Below, piece by piece: positions 41,190 to 49,699 of a stretch of DNA of 64,000 nt. The DNA comes from Candidatus Woesearchaeota archaeon (lineage in GTDB: Archaea > Nanobdellota > Nanobdellia > Woesearchaeales > UBA583): contig CP060218.1 of NCBI GenBank assembly GCA_023898345.1, positions 1,302,001 to 1,366,000 on the forward strand, written 5' to 3'. The position numbers and the translations under genes were made by a program. How positions within the stretch are numbered: position 1 is the stretch's first letter; the number at the start of each line of letters is the position of its first letter. The notes beneath the pieces were generated by a model, which saw only the letters and a list, made by a program, of their open reading frames with translations, searched no databases and was not told where the DNA came from.

Positions 41190-41840
41190 ATGTCATCTTC
41201 AGGTTTTACTTTTTTTGCTGATCCTCTTTGTCCTCTGACGCAGGCAAGCGTTATACTGCTTTTGTTTAAACAGACAGAGTATTCTTTTCGTCCTGTTTTG
41301 TCTGAGAAAGACATGCCGGAACTTGTTCCATTTGCAAGAGTACCTGTTCTTCTTGTTGAAGGAAAAGATTTTTTGTTTGAGCCTTTTGTTTTTCTCGAGT
41401 ATCTTGATGCTGTTACTTTTCCTAAACTTTCTTTTTCTGATCCTCTTTCTCGTGCAAAGGAAATGCAATGGGTTTTGTATGCTTTTGAACTTCATTCTTG
41501 TTTGAAAAAGGTTCTGTGTGCAAGGGATGAGGATGTTCTCTCTTCTGGAATTGAGGAGTTTTTTGAAATGTGTATTTCTCTTGAACAGGTTTTAATGGAA
41601 AGTAATTCAACTTTTCGAGGAGAGGAATTTTCCCTTGTCGACTGTGTTTACGCTCCTTTGTTTATGAGAGTTTTTCTGCTTAATAATTTGCATGATCATG
41701 AGAGTTGGGAGAATTTTCCTAAAGTTTTGTTTTGGGCAAAGTCTTTGCTTCGACTTCATGTTGTTCAGGAGTCTGTTGCTGTTGATTTTGAGGAAAAGTT
41801 TAAACAAGACATTTTAGAAAAGGAGGGAATTATTGTTTAG
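41190..41840 (+). CDS. Glutathione S-transferase-like protein
   Basis: A thioredoxin-fold N-terminal domain is visible: FTFFADPLCPLTQASVILLL, then FVPFARVPVLLVEGKDFLFE-like text (actual: ELVPFARVPVLLVEGKDFLF) and EPFVFLEYLDAV, matching GST motifs with the cis-Pro before Val-Leu. The C-terminal all-helical domain follows from about residue 85, including the FSLVDCVYAPLFMR helix with the GST capping Asp. Length 216 is normal for GST. Archaea seldom carry GST genes and I see no glutathione synthesis gene in the window. The N-terminal Cys in PLCP could serve another thiol chemistry. A peroxiredoxin gene lies next to it. Substrate is unknown. Confidence 0.72.
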   Translation: MSSSGFTFFADPLCPLTQASVILLLFKQTEYSFRPVLSEKDMPELVPFARVPVLLVEGKDFLFEPFVFLEYLDAVTFPKLSFSDPLSRAKEMQWVLYAFELHSCLKKVLCARDEDVLSSGIEEFFEMCISLEQVLMESNSTFRGEEFSLVDCVYAPLFMRVFLLNNLHDHESWENFPKVLFWAKSLLRLHVVQESVAVDFEEKFKQDILEKEGIIV

Positions 41841-41938
41841 TTTGTCTGTTTTTACGGTTTCTCAAACTTGTGATTTTTTTTGTTTATGATTCGAAGCCAG
41901 GGAAGATTTAAATAAAAATGAGACTTTGAAAAAGTACA

Positions 41939-42502
41939 ATGGTACAATTAAATGAAAAAGCACCTTTATTTACGGCAATGGCTTACCACGATGCTGAGTT
42001 CAAAGAGATTTCTCTTGAGAGTTACAAAGGAAAATTTGTTGTTCTTTTTTTCTATCCTGCAGATTTTACTTTTGTTTGTCCGACTGAGTTAGAGGATATG
42101 GCTGAGAATTATGCGGCTCTTAAGGAGAGAAATGTTGAGGTTCTTTCTGTTTCGACAGACACTCACTTTGTCCACGCAGCTTGGCACAACGATTCTCCTA
42201 GAATTAAGAAAATCCAGTTTCCTATGGTTGCTGATCCTGACCACGCTATTTCAAAAGCTTATGAGGTTTTGCGCGCTCAAGGTGGTGTTGCTGATAGGGC
42301 AACGTTTGTGATTGATCCTGAGGGTCTTATCAAAGCAATTGAAGTAACTGATGAACCTATTGGGCGTAATGCTGAAGAACTTGTTAGAAAGATTGATGCT
42401 CTTATTTTTGCAAGAGAACACCCTGGTGTTGCTTGCCCTGCAAAATGGAAAAAGGGAGCTGAAACTTTGAAACCTGGCCTTGACTTGGTTGGGAAACTCT
42501 AA
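41939..42502 (+). CDS. 2-Cys peroxiredoxin (AhpC/Prx1 type)
   Basis: Reduces hydrogen peroxide and organic peroxides. The peroxidatic Cys is in FFYPADFTFVCPTELE, the resolving Cys in HPGVACPAKWKKGAE near the C-terminus, and the family blocks LSVSTDTHFVHAAWHN and FPMVADPDHAISKAYEVL are present. The 187 residues fit AhpC. It probably acts with a thioredoxin-like reductant, not visible here. The promoter box AGATTTAAATAAA lies about 27 bases before the ATG, so it is likely its own transcription unit although it follows the GST-like gene. The product is close to bacterial types. Confidence 0.94.
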   Translation: MVQLNEKAPLFTAMAYHDAEFKEISLESYKGKFVVLFFYPADFTFVCPTELEDMAENYAALKERNVEVLSVSTDTHFVHAAWHNDSPRIKKIQFPMVADPDHAISKAYEVLRAQGGVADRATFVIDPEGLIKAIEVTDEPIGRNAEELVRKIDALIFAREHPGVACPAKWKKGAETLKPGLDLVGKL

Positions 42503-42880
42503 ATGTGTTGAAGTTGATGGAGCTTGATGTAATCGGCTATGCACGAAAAGGCGCTAAAAAGCGAGACTTCTTGTACAGAAATGCGGGAATTCCCAAGATT
42601 TCCGTTTTCCTGATTAAAATAGAAATATAGTCGTCCACAAAACCCATTTTTTTTGTCTCCTCTCCACTCACTCTGTTCGTTTGCTATATGGTGTTCTCGA
42701 AGTTAAAAACTCCTACGGAGTACTATAATCTTTGAGAAATTTATTAATTCCATTTTTCAAATCTTTAGAAGATTTGAATACATTCGAGTAAGTTACTAAG
42801 AATCAAGAAGGCTCCCTTAATGGGAGTTGGTTGTAAACTCTCAAGCTTCTTCGAAGACTGTGTCCAAAGATTTTTGTTTG
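42503..42880. other. Gene-free stretch after the peroxiredoxin
   Basis: About 380 bases. A small CGCT-AAAA-AGCG hairpin lies near 42551-42562, the region near 42570-42720 is mixed, and 42820-42840 carries a GGCTCCCTTAATGGGAG-type inverted repeat. No ORF of note, no tRNA. It runs into repeat copy D. Confidence 0.4.
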
Positions 42881-42957
42881 TTTATTCCTCGTTGGGTTTA
42901 ATACCTCGGAGCTCTGCTCCGATCGTTATAGACATATTTTAGCAATTTCTTTACTGT
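42881..42957 (+). repeat. Structured dispersed repeat, shortened copy D
   Basis: Starts TTATTCCTCGTTGGGTTTAA (the 5' block of copy C2) and passes directly into CGGAGCTCTGCTCCG, GATCGTTATAG and ATTTTAGCAATTTCTTTACT. The middle third of other copies (GTTAGAAATCGC and AAAATTGCC) is missing, as if deleted between the two stems. Confidence 0.65.
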
Positions 42958-43089
42958 AGAAATAATAATAAAATCAAAAGTTTAGAGTTTATAGAACTTG
43001 ACCTAGTACTTTGTGTTTCGACTATAAAACGAGATTGCAACTTCAAAGCGAATACTAAATAATATAAACTTTTTTTTTGGTAAGACCAT

Positions 43090-46000
43090 ATGTCTAAATA
43101 TGAAGCATACTGCTTGAGACGCTTTAGTTTTTTTGTTTTGTTATTTTTGGCATCCGTTTGTGCCGGAAATGGAGCTCTTTTCCTTGACGACTTTGAATAC
43201 GTGGTCAATCGAAATACTTCGGGTGCAAGTGATATTTTTGTTGCTCAAGGGGGGTGGTCGGATGTTAAAACCTATCAGGATTCAGTGGGTTCTGCTGGTT
43301 ACCTTTATACAGCAGATAATATCGAGGGTTATAGTGGAGTATTTCCTGGTGGGGGGAACAGAGTTCTTGTGATGGAAGCAAAACCTGAAACCTTTCAAGC
43401 ACAAACTGATTTTTATTTACAGTATGGAAGTGGAGAGGAAGAGATAGGATACATTCCGGCAGACCATTGGTATCAGTTTTGGATTTATGCTAAAAATTAT
43501 AGTAATGAGCAGAGTCTTTTTTCTCAGGGAAAATTTATTTATCCTAATAGAGCAACTTACTATCCAGCAACATTAAATAATGAGGGTTATGTGTATTTAC
43601 TGAGCCTTGATAAAAGAAGTAAAGCACCTCTTTATTTGGATCCTTGTCCAGGTGGTGACTCTGTTGGGTGTGAGTCAGCTTTCTTTGGAACAGTTTGGAA
43701 TTCTGGGAATGGGGCAAATGTGAGTAATCATATTGAATATGAAGAAAATAGTTTTGGACAAACTTTATCAAATGAGCAACCAATTCTGGAGAACACTTGG
43801 ACTTTAGTAAAAGTGCACATTGATCTTACCGGAACAGACTCGCGGGCTGTTCCGGGTCAAGCTGTTTACGAGATGTGGATTAAAAGATTAGGGGATACAC
43901 TGTGGACTAAGACAGCAGAGTATATTGGCGGGGTTACTGAAGTGAATGGACAGGCAATAAATTTTGTTCCTGCATTTAATGATGGGTTTAGAACATTACG
44001 AATGCCAACAACTACAGGTGCGACAGGTCCGCAGAAAGGAGATTGGTTTGATTATTGGCTTTATATGGATGATTTTGCAATTGCCGATACTGAGGCAGAG
44101 CTTCCAACCTATGGTTCACCTGTTGGAGATACAACGGATCCTTCGACACCACAAAATCTCGTAGCTACAGTTGCTTCATCAACACAAATTGATCTTTCCT
44201 GGGATGCGGGTACAGATAATATTGGAGTTACAGGCTACAAAGTTTATCGTAATGGTAGTGAAATTGCAAACGTTGCAACAAGTATGTACTCTAACACTGC
44301 ACTCTCTCCAAATACTACCTATGCTTATACTGTTAGTGCTTATGATGCAGCAGGTAACGAAGGTTTACAATCTGCAAGTGTATTAGCTACAACTCAAAGC
44401 AGTGGAGGAAACTCTTCGGGAGTGCTAGGTCCTGGAAGGTCTGTTCAGATTACATCTTTTCCTTATGTAAATAGTTTTGAAAGTGTTGATGATGTGCTTG
44501 ATGCGATGCATGTTTCTTCAGGGTGTGTTGGGAAAATTACTTATGAGAGTGTAAGTGGATGGGAGGGGAGCGGAGCATTTAAAATGCGAATTATGGATCA
44601 TCCGAGTGCAGAATGTGCAAAGAATGAAGACATTGCGGGTATTGGAACATTCGACTGGCCAGATCTTCCAGGTCAAACTCAGATGAACATTGGAATGCTG
44701 ACGTATTTTGGTTCTAATTTTTACCAACCAATGGACAATGATAGTGGTGCTAAATGGATGTTATTTCGTATTTCAAACGGAGAGCGTCCAATGTTAGCTT
44801 TACGTCCTTACGGGGGAGGTAGTGACTTTAAGTTGTTTCAGGCTTGTCAAAGTGTAGGAGGGGAAGGTTGTCAAGATGAGTTTGGAAATATGTATCCTTC
44901 TGATAGTGGAATCCCTGAATCAGATTACACATTTCAATTTGGTGAAAGACAAGGGGAATGGATTTGGATAGAATGGGAAGTTGTTGTTGGTGGAAATAAT
45001 ACTATTTACATTTATACACAAGATGGTGTACTGTCAGGAGAATATGCAAGTACTTCCTCTGGCTTGCCTAATGGAGTTACAGTGGAGGGTTTTAATGAGT
45101 TAGCTTACTGGGAAGGAGCACAGGGGACCACAAGTGAGAGTTATTTTAAGCTAGACGAATTAACTTTTAGTAATTCATTTATTGGTCCTCCTGCAGGTTT
45201 TGTTAGCGGTGGAAGAGGGGGAGAGACAACATATCCTTCTACACCTCAAAATCTCGTAGCTACAGTTGTTTCATCAACTCAAATTGATCTTTCTTGGGAT
45301 GCCAGTACAGATAATATTGGAGTTACTGGTTACAGAGTTTATCGAAATGGGAGCATGATCGCAAGTATGGAAACTACTTCATATTCAGATACTGGACTTT
45401 CTGCAAACACAACATATTCCTATGCTGTGAGTGCTTTCGATGCGGCAGGCAATGAAGGTTTACAATCTTTAAGTGTTTCAACTACAACACAAACAGGATC
45501 TTCAGAACCCATTATCTCAAACGGACAACCGTCTTCAAATTTAGCCCAAGGAACTACGACTACTACGCTCTCAGTAACTACAGATGAACCTGCTACTTGT
45601 AAGTATTCTATGTCTGCGGGATTAAGTTACTCGGCTATGATGTTCTTATTTTCTGGTTCTGGCTCAACATCTCATTCTGTTCAGGTAGATAATTTAACCG
45701 ACGGCAATAGCTATAGGTATTATGTGAAATGTGAAGACAGCCTTGGTAATGCAAACCTGAATGATTACCTTATTATTTTCTCAGTTAGCATGGATTCGAC
45801 TCCGCCTATTCTCTCTAATGCCCAACCTACTGGTACACTTGTAGTTGGTACCACACAAACAATAATGAGTATCACATCAGATGAAATTGCTTTTTGTAGA
45901 TACTCTCCTGTTGCAGGTACGGCTTTTACAATGATGATTCCATTTACAAATACGAACTCAACATCTCATAATTTCCAGTTAGGTGGCTTGACAGACGGAA

Positions 46001-47385
46001 GTTCTTATAACTACTATGTTAAGTGTGAAGACGGCTTAGGCAATAGAAATGTGGATGACTACCAAATAAGTTTCTCTGTGGACACAGCACTTGCCTGTAT
46101 TTTAACAAATACCTACTGGCAGCCTCTTGTATCAGAAGAAGGTCAGCAAGTACAACTCATAGTCGAAGGTCAGAACTGTGCTGGAGAGCAACTCAACTTT
46201 GAAATATTTGAGGACGATGGGGGTATTGGTGATGATAACGTCCAAACTAATCCTGACCCGATTTCTTTCAATGGAAGCACAGCAATAGCTAACTGGCCTG
46301 TAGAATGGCAGTGTGACGGTAATGTTCTTGGGGTTTGTACAGCTGGAACTCCCGAATATTACTTTGTTGCTACTCTTGTGTCTAATCCAATCCAAACTCT
46401 AAGTAGTAGCACAAATACTGTTGATGAATTAATAGTTTCTTCTTCTGATATCACTGCGCCACTTCTCTCAAATATCAATGTTGATGTTACACAGACAAGT
46501 GCAACAATTAGTTGGATAAGTGACGAGGACTCAACAACCTACATGGAATACGGACTAAACGTTAGTTATGGGAATGCTGTGAATGTAAGTGGTTTGAGAA
46601 CTACTCATTCAGTTACAATAAGTGATCTCACCGTTGATACAACATACTTTTACAATATTCGGAGTGAAGATAATGTCGGAAATCTAGGGCTCTATCCTAA
46701 CAGTTTTAAAACTTTGAAAAACAATCTCCTTCCTAGGACAGGTGGAAATAGTGGCGGCTCTAGGGGTGGTACTTCATCCTTGGAACTTATTGAAGCAATA
46801 GAAGAAGAATGTATTTCTAATTATACGTATGGAGAGTGGTCTGTTTGTGAAAGTGGATGGCAAAATAGAATTGTTTCAGACAGCAATACTTGCAAAGAGG
46901 AGAAAACGGAAATTAGACAATGTGAAATTGAAAATACCGAAGAAGAAAATAAATATCTTAGTGTCAAAGAATTGCAGTTGCAAGTCGTAAGTGAACTGAG
47001 ATATACAGCAGAAATTGGAAAATATCTGGAAATTTTCTACACTCAGGAAAGAGTAAGCGACGATGAATTCATCGTTTTTGATAGCTTAAACGAAGATGAG
47101 TATTATGCACAGTTCATTGAAGAGAGAAATGGGAAGAATTACTATAGTATTGAGAGAGTAAGTGAAGAAATTGTAAATGAACTGGAACAGAAAGCTGTTG
47201 CTCAGGAAGTGGCACAGGAGGAAACTGAAAGCTTACAGAAAGGAAAGGCAGGGGAAGTAAGAAAAACAGGTTTGGTTTGGATGTTGGTCTTTATTGCTAT
47301 GACACTAATTGCTCTTGGTCTTATTGGCTGGTACTTCTGGAAAAGAAGAGCAAGTGTTGCTGAGGTTGAGAGCCCATTTGAGTAA
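43090..47385 (+). CDS. Giant surface protein with FN3 domains and C-terminal anchor
   Basis: 1431 residues. A signal peptide (FVLLFLASVCAGNG) is followed by a lectin-like region (about 30-345). Next come an FN3 domain (DPSTPQNLVATV...SVLATTQ, about 346-435), a second lectin-like part, a second FN3 (about 714-800), and two related beta modules with QPTGTLVVGTTQT-type starts. A further FN3-like domain contains the segment TISWISDEDSTTYMEYG. Near the C-terminus is a Cys-containing segment (NYTYGEWSVCESGWQNR, thrombospondin-like), then one membrane helix (VWMLVFIAMTLIALGLIGWYF) and a basic tail. Such proteins are typical archaeal surface or adhesion proteins. The FN3 repeats look bacterial. An ATAATATAAAC box lies about 25 bases before the ATG. 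Confidence 0.8.
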   Translation: MSKYEAYCLRRFSFFVLLFLASVCAGNGALFLDDFEYVVNRNTSGASDIFVAQGGWSDVKTYQDSVGSAGYLYTADNIEGYSGVFPGGGNRVLVMEAKPETFQAQTDFYLQYGSGEEEIGYIPADHWYQFWIYAKNYSNEQSLFSQGKFIYPNRATYYPATLNNEGYVYLLSLDKRSKAPLYLDPCPGGDSVGCESAFFGTVWNSGNGANVSNHIEYEENSFGQTLSNEQPILENTWTLVKVHIDLTGTDSRAVPGQAVYEMWIKRLGDTLWTKTAEYIGGVTEVNGQAINFVPAFNDGFRTLRMPTTTGATGPQKGDWFDYWLYMDDFAIADTEAELPTYGSPVGDTTDPSTPQNLVATVASSTQIDLSWDAGTDNIGVTGYKVYRNGSEIANVATSMYSNTALSPNTTYAYTVSAYDAAGNEGLQSASVLATTQSSGGNSSGVLGPGRSVQITSFPYVNSFESVDDVLDAMHVSSGCVGKITYESVSGWEGSGAFKMRIMDHPSAECAKNEDIAGIGTFDWPDLPGQTQMNIGMLTYFGSNFYQPMDNDSGAKWMLFRISNGERPMLALRPYGGGSDFKLFQACQSVGGEGCQDEFGNMYPSDSGIPESDYTFQFGERQGEWIWIEWEVVVGGNNTIYIYTQDGVLSGEYASTSSGLPNGVTVEGFNELAYWEGAQGTTSESYFKLDELTFSNSFIGPPAGFVSGGRGGETTYPSTPQNLVATVVSSTQIDLSWDASTDNIGVTGYRVYRNGSMIASMETTSYSDTGLSANTTYSYAVSAFDAAGNEGLQSLSVSTTTQTGSSEPIISNGQPSSNLAQGTTTTTLSVTTDEPATCKYSMSAGLSYSAMMFLFSGSGSTSHSVQVDNLTDGNSYRYYVKCEDSLGNANLNDYLIIFSVSMDSTPPILSNAQPTGTLVVGTTQTIMSITSDEIAFCRYSPVAGTAFTMMIPFTNTNSTSHNFQLGGLTDGSSYNYYVKCEDGLGNRNVDDYQISFSVDTALACILTNTYWQPLVSEEGQQVQLIVEGQNCAGEQLNFEIFEDDGGIGDDNVQTNPDPISFNGSTAIANWPVEWQCDGNVLGVCTAGTPEYYFVATLVSNPIQTLSSSTNTVDELIVSSSDITAPLLSNINVDVTQTSATISWISDEDSTTYMEYGLNVSYGNAVNVSGLRTTHSVTISDLTVDTTYFYNIRSEDNVGNLGLYPNSFKTLKNNLLPRTGGNSGGSRGGTSSLELIEAIEEECISNYTYGEWSVCESGWQNRIVSDSNTCKEEKTEIRQCEIENTEEENKYLSVKELQLQVVSELRYTAEIGKYLEIFYTQERVSDDEFIVFDSLNEDEYYAQFIEERNGKNYYSIERVSEEIVNELEQKAVAQEVAQEETESLQKGKAGEVRKTGLVWMLVFIAMTLIALGLIGWYFWKRRASVAEVESPFE

Positions 47386-47463
47386 TTAAATGGCGGGCCA
47401 GAAATCTCTCTGCCCTTTGGGGGTGTTGTGCATGAATGGCGACATTTAACTCTAATAACTTTT

Positions 47464-47511
47464 CTTTCGCCGTGAATATCTCGGAGCTTGCTCCGATCTG
47501 GTAGGCGAAAG
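47464..47511. repeat. Nested hairpin with repeat-family core (copy E)
   Basis: CTTTCGCC at 47464-47471 pairs exactly with GGCGAAAG at 47504-47511. Inside is a second hairpin, ATCTCGGAGC and GCTCCGAT around TT. The inner core is the same CGGAGC/GCTCCGAT hairpin found in the dispersed repeat copies. It lies about 80 bases after the giant surface-protein gene. Confidence 0.55.
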
Positions 47512-47528
47512 TCTATTGTTTTTTATTT

Positions 47529-47606
47529 TATGTTTTTTGTTTCATTTCTTAAAATAACGAGAAATTCGTCAAAAGGGGGGGTGTTCAATAAATATGTTTT
47601 AGCACA
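47529..47606. mobile_element. Relic right end of the IS at 18225-19174
   Basis: The 78-base segment aligns with the right end of the intact IS (about 19099-19174): TATGTTTTTTGTTTCATTTC, then AAAATAACGAGAAATTC and a diverged GTTCAATAAATATGTTTTAG CACA end. It has several substitutions and small gaps, and no transposase or left end is next to it. It marks an older insertion of the same family. Confidence 0.8.
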
Positions 47607-47666
47607 AGATGCAAAACTTCTCTTGGGAGACACTAGATTTAAAAAATAGTAAGTTTGTGTATTACA

Positions 47667-48317
47667 ATGGAAAGTACTCTTATTGTTCCAACAATTTTTG
47701 CTTTAGATAAAAAACAGTTTGAAAGTAAGTTAGAAAAACTGTCTTTTGCAAGGGAATTACATATTGATTTTATGGATGGAAATTTTACTAAACATAAAAG
47801 TGTGAGTTTTGAAGAAATTGAAGATTCTCTTAAGTCTTGTTCTGCTCTTTTGGGTGTTCATCTTATGGTTTTTGATCCTTTGCGTTATCTGAAAAAACTG
47901 CAAGGAATGAACATGAAAAAAGTTTTTCTTCATTTTTCTTCTTATGAGCAAAAGGGGATGCTCTTGTTTGCTCTTGAGCAATTTAAGAGTGCTGGTTTTG
48001 AAGTATATCTTGTTGCAAGTCCCCAGGTTTCTATTGAATTTTTGTTTCCTTATTTGCGACAAATCAATGGGGTGATGATTATGAGTGTTGTTCCTGGAGC
48101 TGAGGGGCAAACTTTTTTAGAGGAGACTTATTCTCGTATTGCAAAAATTAGGGGACAGATGCTTGATTGCAGAATTTATGTTGATGGCGGTATTTCTCTT
48201 GCTAATGCTCGCAAACTTATTGACAGTGGAGCAACGGGATTATGTGTTGGTTCGTATATTAGTTCTCATGAAAATCCTGAGAAACGATATAAGGATTTGT
48301 TGCATGCTTGTATGTGA
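47667..48317 (+). CDS. Ribulose-phosphate 3-epimerase family protein
   Basis: Interconverts ribulose 5-phosphate and xylulose 5-phosphate. The 216 residues form a TIM barrel: LIVPTIFALDKKQFESKL at the start, ELHIDFMDGNFTKH with the metal His and catalytic Asp, LLGVHLMVFDPLRYL, IMSVVPGAEGQTFLEE, and CRIYVDGGISLANARKL with the second catalytic Asp and phosphate site. The usual Ser before the Ile-Leu of strand one is Thr here. The ATG at 47667 follows a GATTTAAAAAATA box by about 25 bases; the earlier in-frame start is less likely. Related sugar-phosphate epimerases are possible alternatives. Confidence 0.87.
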   Translation: MESTLIVPTIFALDKKQFESKLEKLSFARELHIDFMDGNFTKHKSVSFEEIEDSLKSCSALLGVHLMVFDPLRYLKKLQGMNMKKVFLHFSSYEQKGMLLFALEQFKSAGFEVYLVASPQVSIEFLFPYLRQINGVMIMSVVPGAEGQTFLEETYSRIAKIRGQMLDCRIYVDGGISLANARKLIDSGATGLCVGSYISSHENPEKRYKDLLHACM

Positions 48318-48346
48318 AACTTAGATTTTTTGAAAAATAGAAATTT

Positions 48347-49672
48347 TTAGATGTCCTTTGTTTGGCCGTCATTTAGGAGTAGGAGACCATGACCTTCTTC
48401 TAACCCGAGTTCTTCACAAAGTTCGATCATTCCTTCTTTTTGTCGTACATCTCCTCGTGACGGGACAACTATTTTTGGATGGGTCATGGTGAGGAAATCT
48501 CTTAGGTCTTCGCGGCTTCCGTGTCCGGACACGTGCATGTCATTAAACACTTTACACATGGTGCTTTCAAACTTTTTCTCGATTGTTTGTCTTGATGCAA
48601 ATGCTCCGTCAACGGGAATGGCGTCAGAGGAGAAGACTACTTTGTCGTTTTGTGTTACTTTGTACGCTGTTTCACCTGCTGCTATCCAACTTAGAACTCC
48701 GTCTTTTTCTCCTTGGTGACCAGTGCAGACAATCACAAAATTTTCTTTTTGTTTTTCTATGAGTGCTAGTTCTTTTAGTATGTCTTCTTTTTTGGAAACG
48801 ATTCTTGCTCCTTTTTGGACAAAATCAATAAGTCCAGCTTTTTTTGCTGCTTCTGCGTAGAGAGCGAGTTCTTCTCCTAAAAATACGAGTTTTCTATTTG
48901 ATTCTAGGGTTAGTTCCATAATGGATTTGAGTCTTGTAATGTGTGATGGGAATGTCGTTATGATGACGCCTTGTGTTTGGACGATGTCTGTTTCAATAAA
49001 GACATCACGAAGCATTTCTTTTACAACTACTTCGGACATTGTTTTTCTGAACTCGTTGCTTTTCAGTGAGTCAACAACTGCTAGTTTAATTCCTCTTTTT
49101 TCTAGAACTTTGAGTCTGTCGTAGTGTGGTTTGAGGCCTAGAGCTGGTCTGTTGTCGAACTTGAATCCCTGCGCGTACAAAATAATGCCTTCCTTTGTAT
49201 GAAGTGCTAGGATGCTGCTTTCTGGAACTGCGTGTGTGACGTTGATGAATTCTACTTTCAGGTCGTCAAAGTCTGTTGCAAAGGACGAGTTAATGTCTAC
49301 TTTTCGTAGTCTTTCTTCTACTGCTTTATCCAGTCCTTGCAGTTTGAGAACTTCGCAGGTGAACTTTGTCGCATATATGGGACAGGAAAATTCTTTTGCT
49401 AGGTATGGCACTGCGCCACAATGGTCGGGAAGTGCATTTGACAAAACGATTGCTGCTACTTTGTCGCGTCTTTCAAGAAGATAGGACATGTCTGCTACAA
49501 GGTCTCTTTTCAACAGTTCTTCGTATGTGAATGATGGAAGTTCTGATTTTATTTGGGTCATAAGAACGGAGTCTAATCCCATATCGCATACAACAATGCG
49601 TCCACTCTCAAACTCAAAGGCTACCATGTTTTTGGCAGTAGTTGAAACTCCGCCTAATGCTATTATTTTCAT
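48347..49672 (-). CDS. RNase J paralogue with a disrupted metal site
   Basis: A 441-residue paralogue of the next gene upstream. Overall fold and landmarks are kept: LGGVSTTAKNMVAFE, FKFDNRPALGLKPHYDRLKV, SEVVVKEMLRDVFIETDI, ITTFPSHITRLKSIMELT, IVCTGHQGEKDGVLSWIAAG and DMHVSGHGSREDLRDFL. The metal ligands are not: HxHxDH is SNALPDHCG (residues 79-84, two His lost), the Asp before FKFDNRP is Gly (YAQGFKF), and the late HGH is RGD. The chain is intact and of full length, so it is probably a structural or regulatory subunit rather than a decaying gene. It starts 27 bases after the active paralogue. Confidence 0.85.
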   Translation of the reverse strand: MKIIALGGVSTTAKNMVAFEFESGRIVVCDMGLDSVLMTQIKSELPSFTYEELLKRDLVADMSYLLERRDKVAAIVLSNALPDHCGAVPYLAKEFSCPIYATKFTCEVLKLQGLDKAVEERLRKVDINSSFATDFDDLKVEFINVTHAVPESSILALHTKEGIILYAQGFKFDNRPALGLKPHYDRLKVLEKRGIKLAVVDSLKSNEFRKTMSEVVVKEMLRDVFIETDIVQTQGVIITTFPSHITRLKSIMELTLESNRKLVFLGEELALYAEAAKKAGLIDFVQKGARIVSKKEDILKELALIEKQKENFVIVCTGHQGEKDGVLSWIAAGETAYKVTQNDKVVFSSDAIPVDGAFASRQTIEKKFESTMCKVFNDMHVSGHGSREDLRDFLTMTHPKIVVPSRGDVRQKEGMIELCEELGLEEGHGLLLLNDGQTKDI

Positions 49673-49699
49673 TTTTTACAATATCAAAAAAAATCACGA

